A stretch of DNA of 9,590 bases, taken from NCBI GenBank assembly GCA_024643945.1, contig JAHELX010000202.1, forward strand, positions 1 to 9,590. Reading direction: 5' to 3'. The notes under the pieces were generated by a model, which searched no databases, was not told where the DNA came from, and was given only the letters and a program-made list of their open reading frames with translations. The DNA comes from Anaerolineales bacterium. Its GTDB lineage: Bacteria; Chloroflexota; Anaerolineae; 4572-78; NAK82. Positions 1 to 6,545 of the stretch are shown here, in pieces. A program made the translations under genes and the position numbers. Each line of letters opens with the position of its first letter. Within the stretch, counting starts at the first letter, position 1.

Positions 1-1
1 T

Positions 2-1003
2 TTCATCGCTAACGTCGAGGCGGTGCTTACGGAAAGCGGCAAAACCCGGGATCAGTTTCTCATCGCGATCAAGCCCAATATCATGACCGCCGCGCTGCGC
101 GAAAACCCATCCCCCGTGTATACCGATCCCCAACTGGTCGAATATATTGTCGATCAACTCCGCGCTCGTGGATTTCAAGAAATCGCGGTCGTCGAAGCCC
201 GGAATGTGTACGACTATTCTTATCAAGGTCGCTCCGTGCAAGCGGTGGCGGAAATGGTCGGCTATTCCGGTAATGGCTATCGTATCGAGGATCTTTCTGA
301 ACAGAAGGAACCCTTTGATTATGGCGGCGTGCTCGGAGAACACTCTGTCGGCCGCACGTGGCGCGACGCAGATTATCGCATATCCTTCGCCAAGAATAAG
401 ACTCACTGGCAGTGCTTTTACACAGGCTGCCTGAAAAATATCTACGGCTGCCTGCCCGAATGGGACAAAATGAAGCACTATCACGGCAAGCGCCGTGAGT
501 TCTATCAGTGCTGCATTCTAATCCTGGACGCGTTTCCAGTGCATTTCGGATTTTTGGATGCCTGGGTGAGTGGCGATGGCTTCAGTGGACACGTTCGGGA
601 TGCCAGACCCAATCACACAAAAACGATCTTTGCCAGTGAGAACATTTTCGCCCTCGATTGGGTAATGGGCGAGAAAATGGGCGTCGACCCCACTTTAAAC
701 TTCGTGATTCAAGAGGCCATGCGCCTGTGGGAGAAGCCTGGGATAGCCCGGAAGGGTGATCTAACGCCCTGGCAGCCATGGACGAACATCCGGCCCTTGA
801 CGGTTGCCGCCCTGGATGTCATAGAAGAAGCTTACTGGGTCAGCCGCTTCCTGTCCCGCGCCTTTGCCAGCCAGCAGGACGGGCGCTTTCCTCCCGTTTC
901 GAGATGGCAGTGGCTATTCAACATTCTACAGGCCTTTGCGCGACTCATTGAACCCATATTTGTTACCCAGTCGGCAATCGGAAGCAATCCCTACAGCAAG
1001 TAA
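2..1003 (+). CDS. DUF362 family protein, 5' truncated
   Basis: The reading frame is open to the left edge of the window (phase starts at base 2). The first in-frame start inside the window is a GTG at 23 with no convincing ribosome site, so the true start probably lies upstream. Counting from that GTG, the protein has the DUF362 hallmarks: an early IAIKPNI strand (residues 14-20), AKNKTHW (123-129) followed by CLKNIYGCLP (136-145), and a KHYHG segment (151-155). Members of this family often annotate as 'DUF362 domain-containing' and some carry ferredoxin domains, but no CxxCxxC cluster motif is visible here. The biochemical role is not known to me. It ends 16 nt before the start of the GMC oxidoreductase, so the two are probably co-transcribed. 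The C-terminal 60 residues are aromatic and basic, and partly hydrophobic, possibly membrane-associating. Family assignment is fairly sure, function is not. Confidence 0.8.
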   Translation, partial: FIANVEAVLTESGKTRDQFLIAIKPNIMTAALRENPSPVYTDPQLVEYIVDQLRARGFQEIAVVEARNVYDYSYQGRSVQAVAEMVGYSGNGYRIEDLSEQKEPFDYGGVLGEHSVGRTWRDADYRISFAKNKTHWQCFYTGCLKNIYGCLPEWDKMKHYHGKRREFYQCCILILDAFPVHFGFLDAWVSGDGFSGHVRDARPNHTKTIFASENIFALDWVMGEKMGVDPTLNFVIQEAMRLWEKPGIARKGDLTPWQPWTNIRPLTVAALDVIEEAYWVSRFLSRAFASQQDGRFPPVSRWQWLFNILQAFARLIEPIFVTQSAIGSNPYSK

Positions 1004-1019
1004 GATGGGGGGGACGATA

Positions 1020-2714
1020 ATGAATGACACTCATTTTGATGCCGTGGTCGTCGGTTCCGGATTCGGCGGATCAGTAATGGCTTACCGTCTTGCGGAAGCA
1101 GGTCTGCGGGTGTGCCTTCTGGAACGTGGAAAAACGTACCCGCCCGGTTCATTCCCCCGCAGCCCCTCAAAACTGGTGCGGAACTTCTGGGATCCGAGTG
1201 AAGGTCTTTACGGGATGTTCAACGTCTGGTCGTTCAAGAAACTGGAAGCGGTGGCAGCCAGCGGACTGGGAGGGGGATCGCTGATCTACGCCAACGTTCT
1301 GATTCGTAAAGACGAGAAATGGTTTGTCAAGGAGGACATGCATCACGCTGGCTATGAATACTGGCCGGTCACGCGCTCCGACCTCGACCCGCACTACGAT
1401 CAGGTGGAGAAGATGCTCAATGGCCAGTGCTATCCTTTCGAACATACGCCTTATGATCAAACTGCGAAGACGATAGAATTCAAAGGGGCTGCCGAGCGCC
1501 TCAATCTGGAATGGCAGTTGCCGAAACTGGCCGTCACATTTCACAATCCCGGGGAAATGCCAATCCCTGGAGAGCCTATTCAGGAAGCGCACCCGAATAT
1601 GCACGGGCTGACTCGCTATACCTGCCGCCTGTGTGGCGAGTGTGACATCGGCTGCAACTACGGCAGCAAGAACACACTTGATCTCAATTATCTTACTGAA
1701 GCCAAACGCCTGGGTGCGGAAATCAGGCCGCTGTGCGAAGTGCGTTCGTTTGAGCCGCGCCAGGGCGGAGGATACATCCTCCGCTACGTGCAACACGATC
1801 CAGACCAGCGGGAAGGAGAAAAATTCGATACCTCCCAATTGCCTGAAACCGCGATAACAGCCGACCGGCTTATTCTCTCCGCCGGTACGCTGGGCACGAC
1901 CTTCCTGATGCTCAAGAATCGGAGCGCGTTCCCCGACATCAGCCGTATGCTGGGAACCCGATTCGGCGGCAACGGCGATTTCATCTCCTTCGCCGTCCGT
2001 AGCCGCGAGATAAGAAATGGCAAGAGCATAGCGCGCACCCTGGACCCGGGTTACGGGCCAGTGATTACCAGCGCTATCCGTGTCCCCGATGTGTTGGAAG
2101 GCGGCCAGGTACGCGGCCACTACGTTGAGGATTCGGGTTACCCGGAGCATTTGAACTGGGCCGTGGAATCGATCAACACGCCCGGGGCGATTCAACGCTT
2201 CTTCCATTTCGCCTTCCACCGTCTGAGGGAAAGGCTGAGGGGTTCTTTGCACAGCGATCTGAGCGCGGAGATCGCGGGGTTGTTCGGAACGGCGGAGCTG
2301 ACCTCGAGTTCGATGCCGCTGCTCGGGATCGGGCGAGACATTGCAGACGGGGATATGAGCTTAAGCAGCCAGGGATATCTTGAAATCGATTGGGAAATTG
2401 GGACGTCCAAAGAATATTTCGATGGCCTGAAGAACACGATGAGAGATATCGCCCAGCAGTTGCAAGCGAAATTTGTGGTCAACCCGACCTTCCATTTCAA
2501 TCGAGTTGTCACGGTTCATCCATTGGGTGGCTGCCCAATGGGACGCGATGAGCGGGAAGGTGTGATCGATGCTTATGGAGAGGTGTTCAACTATCCAGAC
2601 CTGTACATCGCAGATGGTTCCGTGATGCCGGGTCCGATCGGCCCCAACCCGTCCCTGACCATTGCGGCGTTTGCCAATCGTTGCGCCGATCGGATCATCG
2701 ATAAGCACCAGTGA
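1020..2714 (+). CDS. GMC-family FAD-dependent oxidoreductase (cholesterol oxidase-like)
   Basis: A 564-residue flavoprotein oxidoreductase expected to oxidise an alcohol group on a small or sterol-like substrate; the actual substrate cannot be read from sequence. The Rossmann FAD motif GSGFGG is at residues 12-17, ending in an acidic strand (LLERG). A second FAD contact, SGLGGGS, is at 81-87. The C-terminal GMC signature is HPLGGCPMG (500-508) followed by an ADGSVMPG segment and GPNPSLT; H500 and N543 match the family's catalytic His/Asn pair. Between them C202, C205, C208 and C212 form CxxCxxCxxxC, typical of a subset of GMC proteins and shaped like an iron-sulfur ligand set. The start is chosen at the ATG at 1020 because a GGGGGG run (1007-1012) sits at ribosome-site distance; an ATG at 1005 is in frame but poorly placed. 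There is no signal peptide, so a cytoplasmic location is likely. It follows the DUF362 gene by 16 nt and overlaps the opposing nucleotidyltransferase by 20 bp. Confidence 0.9.
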   Translation: MNDTHFDAVVVGSGFGGSVMAYRLAEAGLRVCLLERGKTYPPGSFPRSPSKLVRNFWDPSEGLYGMFNVWSFKKLEAVAASGLGGGSLIYANVLIRKDEKWFVKEDMHHAGYEYWPVTRSDLDPHYDQVEKMLNGQCYPFEHTPYDQTAKTIEFKGAAERLNLEWQLPKLAVTFHNPGEMPIPGEPIQEAHPNMHGLTRYTCRLCGECDIGCNYGSKNTLDLNYLTEAKRLGAEIRPLCEVRSFEPRQGGGYILRYVQHDPDQREGEKFDTSQLPETAITADRLILSAGTLGTTFLMLKNRSAFPDISRMLGTRFGGNGDFISFAVRSREIRNGKSIARTLDPGYGPVITSAIRVPDVLEGGQVRGHYVEDSGYPEHLNWAVESINTPGAIQRFFHFAFHRLRERLRGSLHSDLSAEIAGLFGTAELTSSSMPLLGIGRDIADGDMSLSSQGYLEIDWEIGTSKEYFDGLKNTMRDIAQQLQAKFVVNPTFHFNRVVTVHPLGGCPMGRDEREGVIDAYGEVFNYPDLYIADGSVMPGPIGPNPSLTIAAFANRCADRIIDKHQ

Positions 2715-3633
2715 CATTGCCCCACAGGTTGTCCGGATAGACTCCACGTCGAATCAAATCTCTTATGGCGTGCTTGACCCTGGGCTTGTCTTGCTGGTAG
2801 GTAACTCCAAACCATCTCTCATCCGTCGGCAGGATCTTGACCCTGGCCTTTTTCTCTCTGATCAGGGCATTCACCACGTCGGGAAGAAAATATTCCGCTT
2901 TTTCTATGTTAGCGCTGTTGTTTCGGAGGAACTGGGGGAAGCGCACTTCTAGCTCCGAGAACAGGCTGGGGGTAAACCCCCACATGTTCATGGAAACGAT
3001 ACTTCCTGTGGATATCTCGATCCAGTTCTCGCCATCTTCAGTGTAGCTGACGCTGTCACCCAATTTCTCTACCCGGGTACGTTCGTGAATCTCTACCAGA
3101 TACCCATCCCGGTTTACGTTGCATACACCGCGCGCTACAGAGCCATGGTCTGTAAGGGTGTTTTCTAGCGCGTAGCCGACCATGCAGTAATCGTATACAC
3201 CCGCCTGGTCTTGTGCACTTTTCAGATAATCGCAAAGAGTTCGGAATGAAGAGCGTCCATAGAAATCATCGGCATTAATCACTGCAAAGGGGGAATTAAC
3301 CTCATTCTTACAAATAAGTGTCGCGTGCCCAGTCCCCCAGGGCTTCTGCCTGTTAGGCGGGATTTCGAAGCCTTGTGGTACATCTTCAATTCTTTGAAAT
3401 ACATAAGCAGTTTCACACCGCTCCTCTATAGCTTTACCCACCTTTTCCCGAAATGATGCCTGCAATTCCTCCTTGATGACAAAGACAACCTTTCCAAACC
3501 CCACATTGAGTGCGTCATAAACAGAATAGTCGATAATGATTTCACCGTGAGGACCGATAGGATCCATCTGTTTTAGTCCGCCGTAACGCCTTCCCATACC
3601 GGCCGCCAAGACGATGAGGGCAGGTTTCAACAT
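2695..3633 (-). CDS. Sugar-phosphate nucleotidyltransferase-like protein (NTP transferase fold)
   Basis: A 312-residue protein with the GT-A-like nucleotidyltransferase fold, expected to transfer a nucleotidyl group from an NTP to a sugar phosphate or similar acceptor in the cytoplasm. The N-terminal glycine-rich loop [14 protein letters not shown] (9-22) is the NTP-binding signature, with the usual basic residues. KPWGTGHA (97-104) matches the base/sugar-contacting loop, and NADDFYG (120-126) is the metal-binding Asp region. The start is the ATG at 3633, preceded by a GGAGGAG ribosome site inside the end of galE; a longer upstream frame lacks such a site. Its ATG overlaps the galE stop by 7 bp, so translation is probably coupled and both enzymes likely serve one nucleotide-sugar pathway. 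The specific sugar and nucleotide are unknown. No left-handed beta-helix acyltransferase domain is present, unlike GlmU. Confidence 0.82.
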   Translation of the reverse strand: MLKPALIVLAAGMGRRYGGLKQMDPIGPHGEIIIDYSVYDALNVGFGKVVFVIKEELQASFREKVGKAIEERCETAYVFQRIEDVPQGFEIPPNRQKPWGTGHATLICKNEVNSPFAVINADDFYGRSSFRTLCDYLKSAQDQAGVYDYCMVGYALENTLTDHGSVARGVCNVNRDGYLVEIHERTRVEKLGDSVSYTEDGENWIEISTGSIVSMNMWGFTPSLFSELEVRFPQFLRNNSANIEKAEYFLPDVVNALIREKKARVKILPTDERWFGVTYQQDKPRVKHAIRDLIRRGVYPDNLWGNVTGAYR

Positions 3634-4649
3634 ATCTCCTCCTCGTAACCATTGGGATTGTTGGATTGCCAACGCCACACATCAGCACTCATCTCATCAA
3701 TACCCCTGCCCGCCGACCAACCCAGTTCTCTCCTGGCTTTTGTTGGATCAGCATAGCATGATGCGACATCCCCCGGACGACGCCCAACAATTTGATAGGG
3801 TATCTTTTTCCCCGAGGCTTTTTCAAACGCAGCGACAACCTCCAGAACACTGTAACCCCGCCCCGTGCCCAGGTTGTACGTAACCACACCGGGATGCGTC
3901 GTAAGCTTATCCAGCGCCTTCAGATGTCCCCGCGCCAAATCGACCACGTGAATGTAGTCTCTGATGCCTGTGCCGTCATGGGTCGGATAGTCATCCCCAA
4001 ACACGAAGAGTTCGGGGAGTTTGCCGACGGCTACCTGGGCAACATACGGCAGAAGATTGTTAGGGATTCCATTGGGATCTTCCCCGATCCGACCGCTGGA
4101 ATGCGCCCCCACCGGATTGAAATAGCGCAATATGGCCACGTTCCAGCTTCCGTCGGCACGATGAACATCTTGCAAGATCTCTTCAATCATCAACTTTGAG
4201 CGACCGTAGGGATTCGTCGGCGAGAGCGGAAAATCCTCTGTAATCGGAACCTTGGGCGGGTCGCCGTAAACCGTGGCGGATGAACTGAAGACCAGGTTCT
4301 TGACATTGTGTTTTTTCATCACTTCGCATAGGGTCAACGTGCCCGTGACGTTGTTATGGTAGTAGTGGAGAGGGATCGTCGCCGATTCACCCACTGCCTT
4401 GAGTCCGGCGAAGTGGATCACCGCTTCAATTGAGTAACTTTCGAAGACGGTGTCCAAAGTCTCTTTATCGAGCAGATCGACCTTATGGAATCTCAGCGAC
4501 TTTCCCGCCAGCTCTTGGACCCTCTTGAGGGATTCTTCTTTGCTGTTGGCGAGATTATCCACCACGATAATTTCATGTCCCGCTTGCAACAGCTCCAAGC
4601 AGGTGTGGCTGCCGATATAGCCTGCTCCGCCAGTTACTAATACTTGCAT
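3627..4649 (-). CDS. galE: UDP-glucose 4-epimerase
   Basis: A 340-residue extended short-chain dehydrogenase that interconverts UDP-glucose and UDP-galactose using bound NAD, supplying galactosyl units for surface polysaccharide or feeding the Leloir pathway. The NAD-binding TGGAGYIG motif is at residues 6-13 with D31 and N32 following the second strand. Catalytic residues are in place: S124 within SSSATVYG, and Y148 with K152 in [19 protein letters not shown] (174-186) and [10 protein letters not shown] (230-239) are characteristic GalE segments, and the length is typical for the family. The ATG at 4649 has an AGGAG site 9 nt upstream (4659-4663). It is the first gene of a two-gene - strand operon; I could not see a convincing promoter for it in the 435 bp upstream. 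Confidence 0.96.
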   Translation of the reverse strand: MQVLVTGGAGYIGSHTCLELLQAGHEIIVVDNLANSKEESLKRVQELAGKSLRFHKVDLLDKETLDTVFESYSIEAVIHFAGLKAVGESATIPLHYYHNNVTGTLTLCEVMKKHNVKNLVFSSSATVYGDPPKVPITEDFPLSPTNPYGRSKLMIEEILQDVHRADGSWNVAILRYFNPVGAHSSGRIGEDPNGIPNNLLPYVAQVAVGKLPELFVFGDDYPTHDGTGIRDYIHVVDLARGHLKALDKLTTHPGVVTYNLGTGRGYSVLEVVAAFEKASGKKIPYQIVGRRPGDVASCYADPTKARRELGWSAGRGIDEMSADVWRWQSNNPNGYEEEIC

Positions 4650-4742
4650 AAACCTTAGCTCCTCTAGTACCCCATCACAGGGATTATGATATGATATAGA
4701 TTACGCCCATGAGGCCGAATCTAACTTACCAAAATCACTTTG

Positions 4743-4764
4743 ATGGGGCACTAGCCTGCCCCAT
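4743..4764. repeat. Perfect 8-bp inverted repeat (hairpin)
   Basis: ATGGGGCA (4743-4750) and TGCCCCAT (4757-4764) are exact reverse complements around a 6-nt loop. There is no T-run on either side, so it is not a standard intrinsic terminator. It lies about 95 bp upstream of galE and could be a leader hairpin of the leftward transcript or a protein-binding site. Confidence 0.6.
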
Positions 4765-4921
4765 AATCATTCCATCGCAACAGAGTCATCTCTTCACTAT
4801 AATACCACATCACGCCAAGATGCGCCTATGCCAGCCAGTTGGCATCGCAGCACCAACTTGCTATTATGGGCTCTCGCCCACTCAGGAGTTGCCTTTTGTG
4901 TGAGTAGCAAAAATTTCCTTA

Positions 4922-4950
4922 TATTGCATCAAATGCCATATGATACAATA
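4922..4950. promoter_or_regulatory. Imperfect inverted repeat upstream of regulator promoter (candidate operator)
   Basis: TATTGCATCA (4922-4931) and TGATACAATA (4941-4950) are reverse complements at 9 of 10 positions with a 9-nt spacer. The centre, near 4936, lies about 57 bp upstream of the predicted transcription start, a typical position for an activator or for an autoregulatory site. A direct repeat AAATGCC (4931-4937 and 4951-4957, 20 bp apart) overlaps it. The binding protein is not known; the regulator encoded just downstream is the natural candidate. Confidence 0.5.
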
Positions 4951-4957
4951 AAATGCC

Positions 4958-4986
4958 TTGACTTATGACCTGTCACCTGATATAAT
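4958..4986 (+). promoter_or_regulatory. Sigma70-type promoter of the regulator gene
   Basis: TTGACT (4958-4963) and a consensus TATAAT (4981-4986) are separated by exactly 17 nt. A start site near 4993 is expected, giving a leader of about 92 nt. The match to consensus is strong enough that this is probably an active promoter with little need of an activator. Confidence 0.85.
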
Positions 4987-4992
4987 TTAATC

Positions 4993-5084
4993 AAGGTTGC
5001 TCCGTCATTCGCGGTCAGGAAGCTGCACTATAGGCAGCAAGCGGATGATGCTGAGGGGCTACACTTGAGCCTCAGGGAGGTACC
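4993..5084 (+). promoter_or_regulatory. 5' leader of the regulator mRNA with hairpin near the ribosome site
   Basis: The predicted leader contains a 5-bp hairpin, GCTGC (5022-5026) with GCAGC (5034-5038), and a second one, CTGAGG (5051-5056) with CCTCAG (5070-5075). The second runs into the AGGGAGG ribosome site (5074-5080), so it could modulate translation start. The helices are short and this is weak evidence for control. Confidence 0.35.
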
Positions 5085-5849
5085 ATGGCGGATTTGCTCA
5101 CGACCAGACAGTTGCAGAAGTTGTTGCAAGTTGACCGCACCACGATTTACCGCATGTTAAACGAGGGTCGAATTCCCGGATTCAAGGTTGGGGGACAATG
5201 GCGATTCTCACGGGATGCAATTGAGGCATGGCTGCAGGAACAAGAGAGGGCGTTGGGGCCATCCACACTAGCGGATGTGTCGAACTCTGTAAAGCCGGCG
5301 CCCGAGGTTCTGCCCATCAGTTGCGTCCAGTCTATGCAGGACATCTTTGCCGAGGCAATGGAGGTGGGGTCGGTCGTCACCCGGCTGGACGGCCAGCCGG
5401 TCACCGAGATCAGCAACTCTTGTGAGTTTTGCAACCTGATACTGTCCAGCCAAAGCGGTCGGCAAGGGTGTATCAACTCGTGGCGACGTTTAGCTAACCA
5501 AGCAGATCGCCAGCCTCAGTTGCACGAGTGTCACGCCGGGTTGAAGTACGCCCGGGGGCGCATCGAGGTAGGGAATGAATTCGTGGCGATGGTCTTCGTG
5601 GGCCAGTTGGTGACGGATACCGACAGCGCAGAGTTGGAAGCCAGGGTACCCGAGCTGGCAGCTCGCTACAATTTGGATGAGGCTAAGTTGCGCCAGGCAG
5701 TGGCTACAGTTCACCATACGCGGACGGATAATATCCCCAGACTGTTCAGGCTTCTGCAGCGCATGGCCGACACGCTATCGGAGGTGGGCTGCGAACGCTT
5801 GGGGTTACTGCAGAAGCTACGCCGCATCGCAGAAATCACGTCTATGTGA
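5085..5849 (+). CDS. Transcriptional regulator: excisionase-type HTH plus PocR-like sensor domain
   Basis: A 254-residue one-component regulator. Residues 3-52 form an excisionase/MerR-like DNA-binding domain: LLTTRQLQKLLQVDRTTIYRM is the helix-turn-helix and GFKVGGQWRFSRDAIEAWL the wing with the following helix. After a linker, residues 78-235 resemble the PocR sensory domain, including a cysteine set C113xxC116, C129 and C149 (in HECHAGL), and VFVGQLVTD. PocR domains bind small molecules or, through their cysteines, possibly a metal or redox cofactor; which applies here is unknown. Translation starts at the ATG at 5085 with an AGGGAGG site 4 nt upstream. It is monocistronic, with its own promoter, and is followed by a 50-bp palindrome and then by the sulfur-carrier/hydrogenase operon on the same strand, which makes it the likely regulator of that operon. 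Confidence 0.85.
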   Translation: MADLLTTRQLQKLLQVDRTTIYRMLNEGRIPGFKVGGQWRFSRDAIEAWLQEQERALGPSTLADVSNSVKPAPEVLPISCVQSMQDIFAEAMEVGSVVTRLDGQPVTEISNSCEFCNLILSSQSGRQGCINSWRRLANQADRQPQLHECHAGLKYARGRIEVGNEFVAMVFVGQLVTDTDSAELEARVPELAARYNLDEAKLRQAVATVHHTRTDNIPRLFRLLQRMADTLSEVGCERLGLLQKLRRIAEITSM

Positions 5850-5936
5850 GCCCGAGCATTTGGCTGCCCTTTCTACGTGCACATCGCGATGCGCCCATAG
5901 GATGAAAATATCGCCAGCCTTCGGCAGGCATTCCAA

Positions 5937-5986
5937 GATATTAAAGAAGAGAGGAACGGGTACCCGTTCCTCTCTTCTTTAATATC
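5937..5986. terminator. Perfect 50-bp palindrome, probable bidirectional terminator
   Basis: The two 25-nt halves, meeting between 5961 and 5962, are exact reverse complements with no spacer; the centre is GGGTACCC. The core is GC-richer (GAGAGGAACGGG on the left) and the outer arms are A-rich on the left and T-rich on the right (TCTTCTTT), as in a bidirectional intrinsic terminator. It lies 87 nt beyond the regulator stop and about 90 nt before the next promoter. Perfect 25-bp symmetry is longer than a terminator needs. Confidence 0.65.
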
Positions 5987-6006
5987 ACCGCAACACGAGT
6001 TCTACA

Positions 6007-6063
6007 TTTCAATATTTTGCTATATTTTTCAATAATATATTATTGACTTTGATTGAAAAATAT
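6007..6063. promoter_or_regulatory. Nested AT-rich inverted repeats over the tusA promoter (candidate operator)
   Basis: Two exact symmetries are superimposed. An 18-bp palindrome, TCAATAATATATTATTGA, spans 6029-6046 and runs into the -35 box. A 12-bp inverted repeat, ATATTTTTCAAT (6022-6033) with ATTGAAAAATAT (6052-6063), flanks the -35 box and ends 2 bp before the -10 box. The shared half-site is TCAAT/ATTGA, present at 6009-6013, 6029-6033, 6042-6046 and 6052-6056. Occupation here would block polymerase, so a repressor site is the simplest reading; chance symmetry in AT-rich DNA is the alternative. Confidence 0.55.
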
Positions 6064-6071
6064 GGTACAAT
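6043..6071 (+). promoter_or_regulatory. Sigma70-type promoter of the tusA-hydrogenase operon
   Basis: TTGACT (6043-6048) and TACAAT (6066-6071) are separated by 17 nt, in very AT-rich DNA. Transcription should start near 6078, leaving a leader of about 145 nt before tusA. The -35 hexamer is the same as that of the regulator promoter. Confidence 0.8.
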
Positions 6072-6077
6072 ATTCCT

Positions 6078-6222
6078 ATTAATGCATACTTTCAAAAAAG
6101 ACAGCCTTACCCCTTACCCTTTTTTGGGCGAGCCGCCACCCTCGAGAGCTAACCCCCGGGTTGCCAAGCGGAGCGGTAGGCTGACATTATCTCCACCAAC
6201 TATCGTGCAAGGAGGAATTACG
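6078..6222 (+). ncRNA. Structured 5' leader of tusA mRNA, candidate cis-regulatory RNA
   Basis: The leader is unusually long and foldable. CAGCCTTACC (6102-6111) can pair with GGTAGGCTG (6175-6183) through 9 base pairs and one bulged U, closing a domain of about 80 nt. Inside it, GC-U-AACC (6148-6154) and GGTTGC (6159-6164) form a hairpin with a CCCG loop, and CCGC (6133-6136) can pair with either of two GCGG copies (6168-6171, 6173-6176). CCTTACC occurs twice in tandem (6105-6118), allowing two registers of the closing helix. The ribosome site AAGGAGG (6209-6215) lies outside. I cannot assign it to a riboswitch class by eye. Confidence 0.4.
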
Positions 6223-6459
6223 ATGTCCGTCACCCCTGATGAAGTGCTTGATTGCAGCGGCCTGGCCTGCCCAATGCCCATCATTAAAACGCGGAAGGCT
6301 ATCGATGGCATGCAGCTAGGACAGGTACTCAAAATGATCTCTACCGACCCAGGATCGGTGAGTGACATGAACGCCTGGACCAAGAAGACCGGGCACGAAT
6401 TGCTCGCTTCCGAACAGGAAGACGGCAAGCATATCTTCTACGTCAAGAAGACCAAGTAA
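6223..6459 (+). CDS. tusA: TusA-family sulfurtransferase / sulfur carrier protein
   Basis: A 78-residue cytoplasmic protein of the TusA (SirA/YedF) fold, which carries sulfane sulfur as a persulfide and passes it between proteins such as rhodaneses, DsrE-type proteins and Hdr- or Moco-related acceptors. The signature CxGLxCPMP is at residues 11-19, with C16 of CPMP the expected persulfide cysteine and an additional C11. The ATG at 6223 has an ideal AAGGAGG ribosome site 7 nt upstream; longer in-frame starts lie inside the promoter. It is the first gene of the operon with two DsrE-family genes next, the usual partners of TusA in dissimilatory sulfur metabolism, so a role in sulfur oxidation or reduction is more likely than tRNA thiolation. 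An intercistronic hairpin after it could raise its expression above the downstream genes. Confidence 0.93.
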   Translation: MSVTPDEVLDCSGLACPMPIIKTRKAIDGMQLGQVLKMISTDPGSVSDMNAWTKKTGHELLASEQEDGKHIFYVKKTK

Positions 6460-6472
6460 CATCCCCCTGATA

Positions 6473-6506
6473 AGACACTAAGGGTTTCGGAAAACCCTTA
6501 GTGTCT
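6473..6506 (+). repeat. Intercistronic 15-bp hairpin between tusA and the DsrE2 gene
   Basis: AGACACTAAGGGTTT (6473-6487) and its exact reverse complement (6492-6506) flank a CGGA loop. There is no downstream T-run, so full intrinsic termination is unlikely. It starts 14 nt after the tusA stop and would protect the 3' end of a processed tusA message or weaken read-through, leaving TusA in excess over the later gene products. Confidence 0.7.
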
Positions 6507-6545
6507 GCCAAGAATTCGGGACACACCCGGTTAGAGGAGGTTAAT

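Larger units (their letters stand above)
4650..5084. other. Divergent intergenic region between galE and the regulator gene
   Basis: 435 bp without a credible gene. It must hold the promoter for galE (leftward) and holds a clear one for the regulator (rightward). Visible structure, left to right: AT-rich alternating bases at 4683-4700 just before galE, a perfect 8-bp hairpin at 4743-4764, a small 5-bp hairpin TGGGC-TCTC-GCCCA at 4867-4880, an imperfect dyad at 4922-4950, the promoter at 4958-4986, and a leader with two small hairpins. A 64-codon open frame at 4709-4903 has no ribosome site or recognisable composition and is not called. No - strand promoter with both good -35 and -10 boxes was found for galE. 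Confidence 0.7.

Noticed and set aside
864..1019. Upstream extension of the GMC oxidoreductase
   Set aside because: It would overlap the end of the DUF362 gene and add residues unlike the family; the ATG at 1020 is right before the FAD-binding strand and has a ribosome site.
1167..2252. A 361-codon open frame on the - strand inside the GMC gene
   Set aside because: Antisense shadow of a gene with clear FAD and catalytic motifs; no recognisable motif or ribosome site.
4798..4803. A consensus TATAAT in the intergenic region
   Set aside because: No acceptable -35 box at 16-18 nt upstream and nothing to drive other than the better promoter region at 4958.
4709..4903. Short open frame of 64 codons in the galE-regulator intergenic region
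   Set aside because: No ribosome site, contains the hairpin at 4743-4764, and no recognisable protein features.
5677..5982. Open frame of 101 codons overlapping the regulator end and the palindrome
   Set aside because: Out of frame with the regulator over most of its length and finishing inside the 50-bp palindrome; no ribosome site.
6043..6222. N-terminal extension of TusA starting from a TTG at 6043
   Set aside because: That TTG is the first half of the -35 box, upstream of any transcript start; the ATG at 6223 has an ideal ribosome site and gives the normal TusA length.
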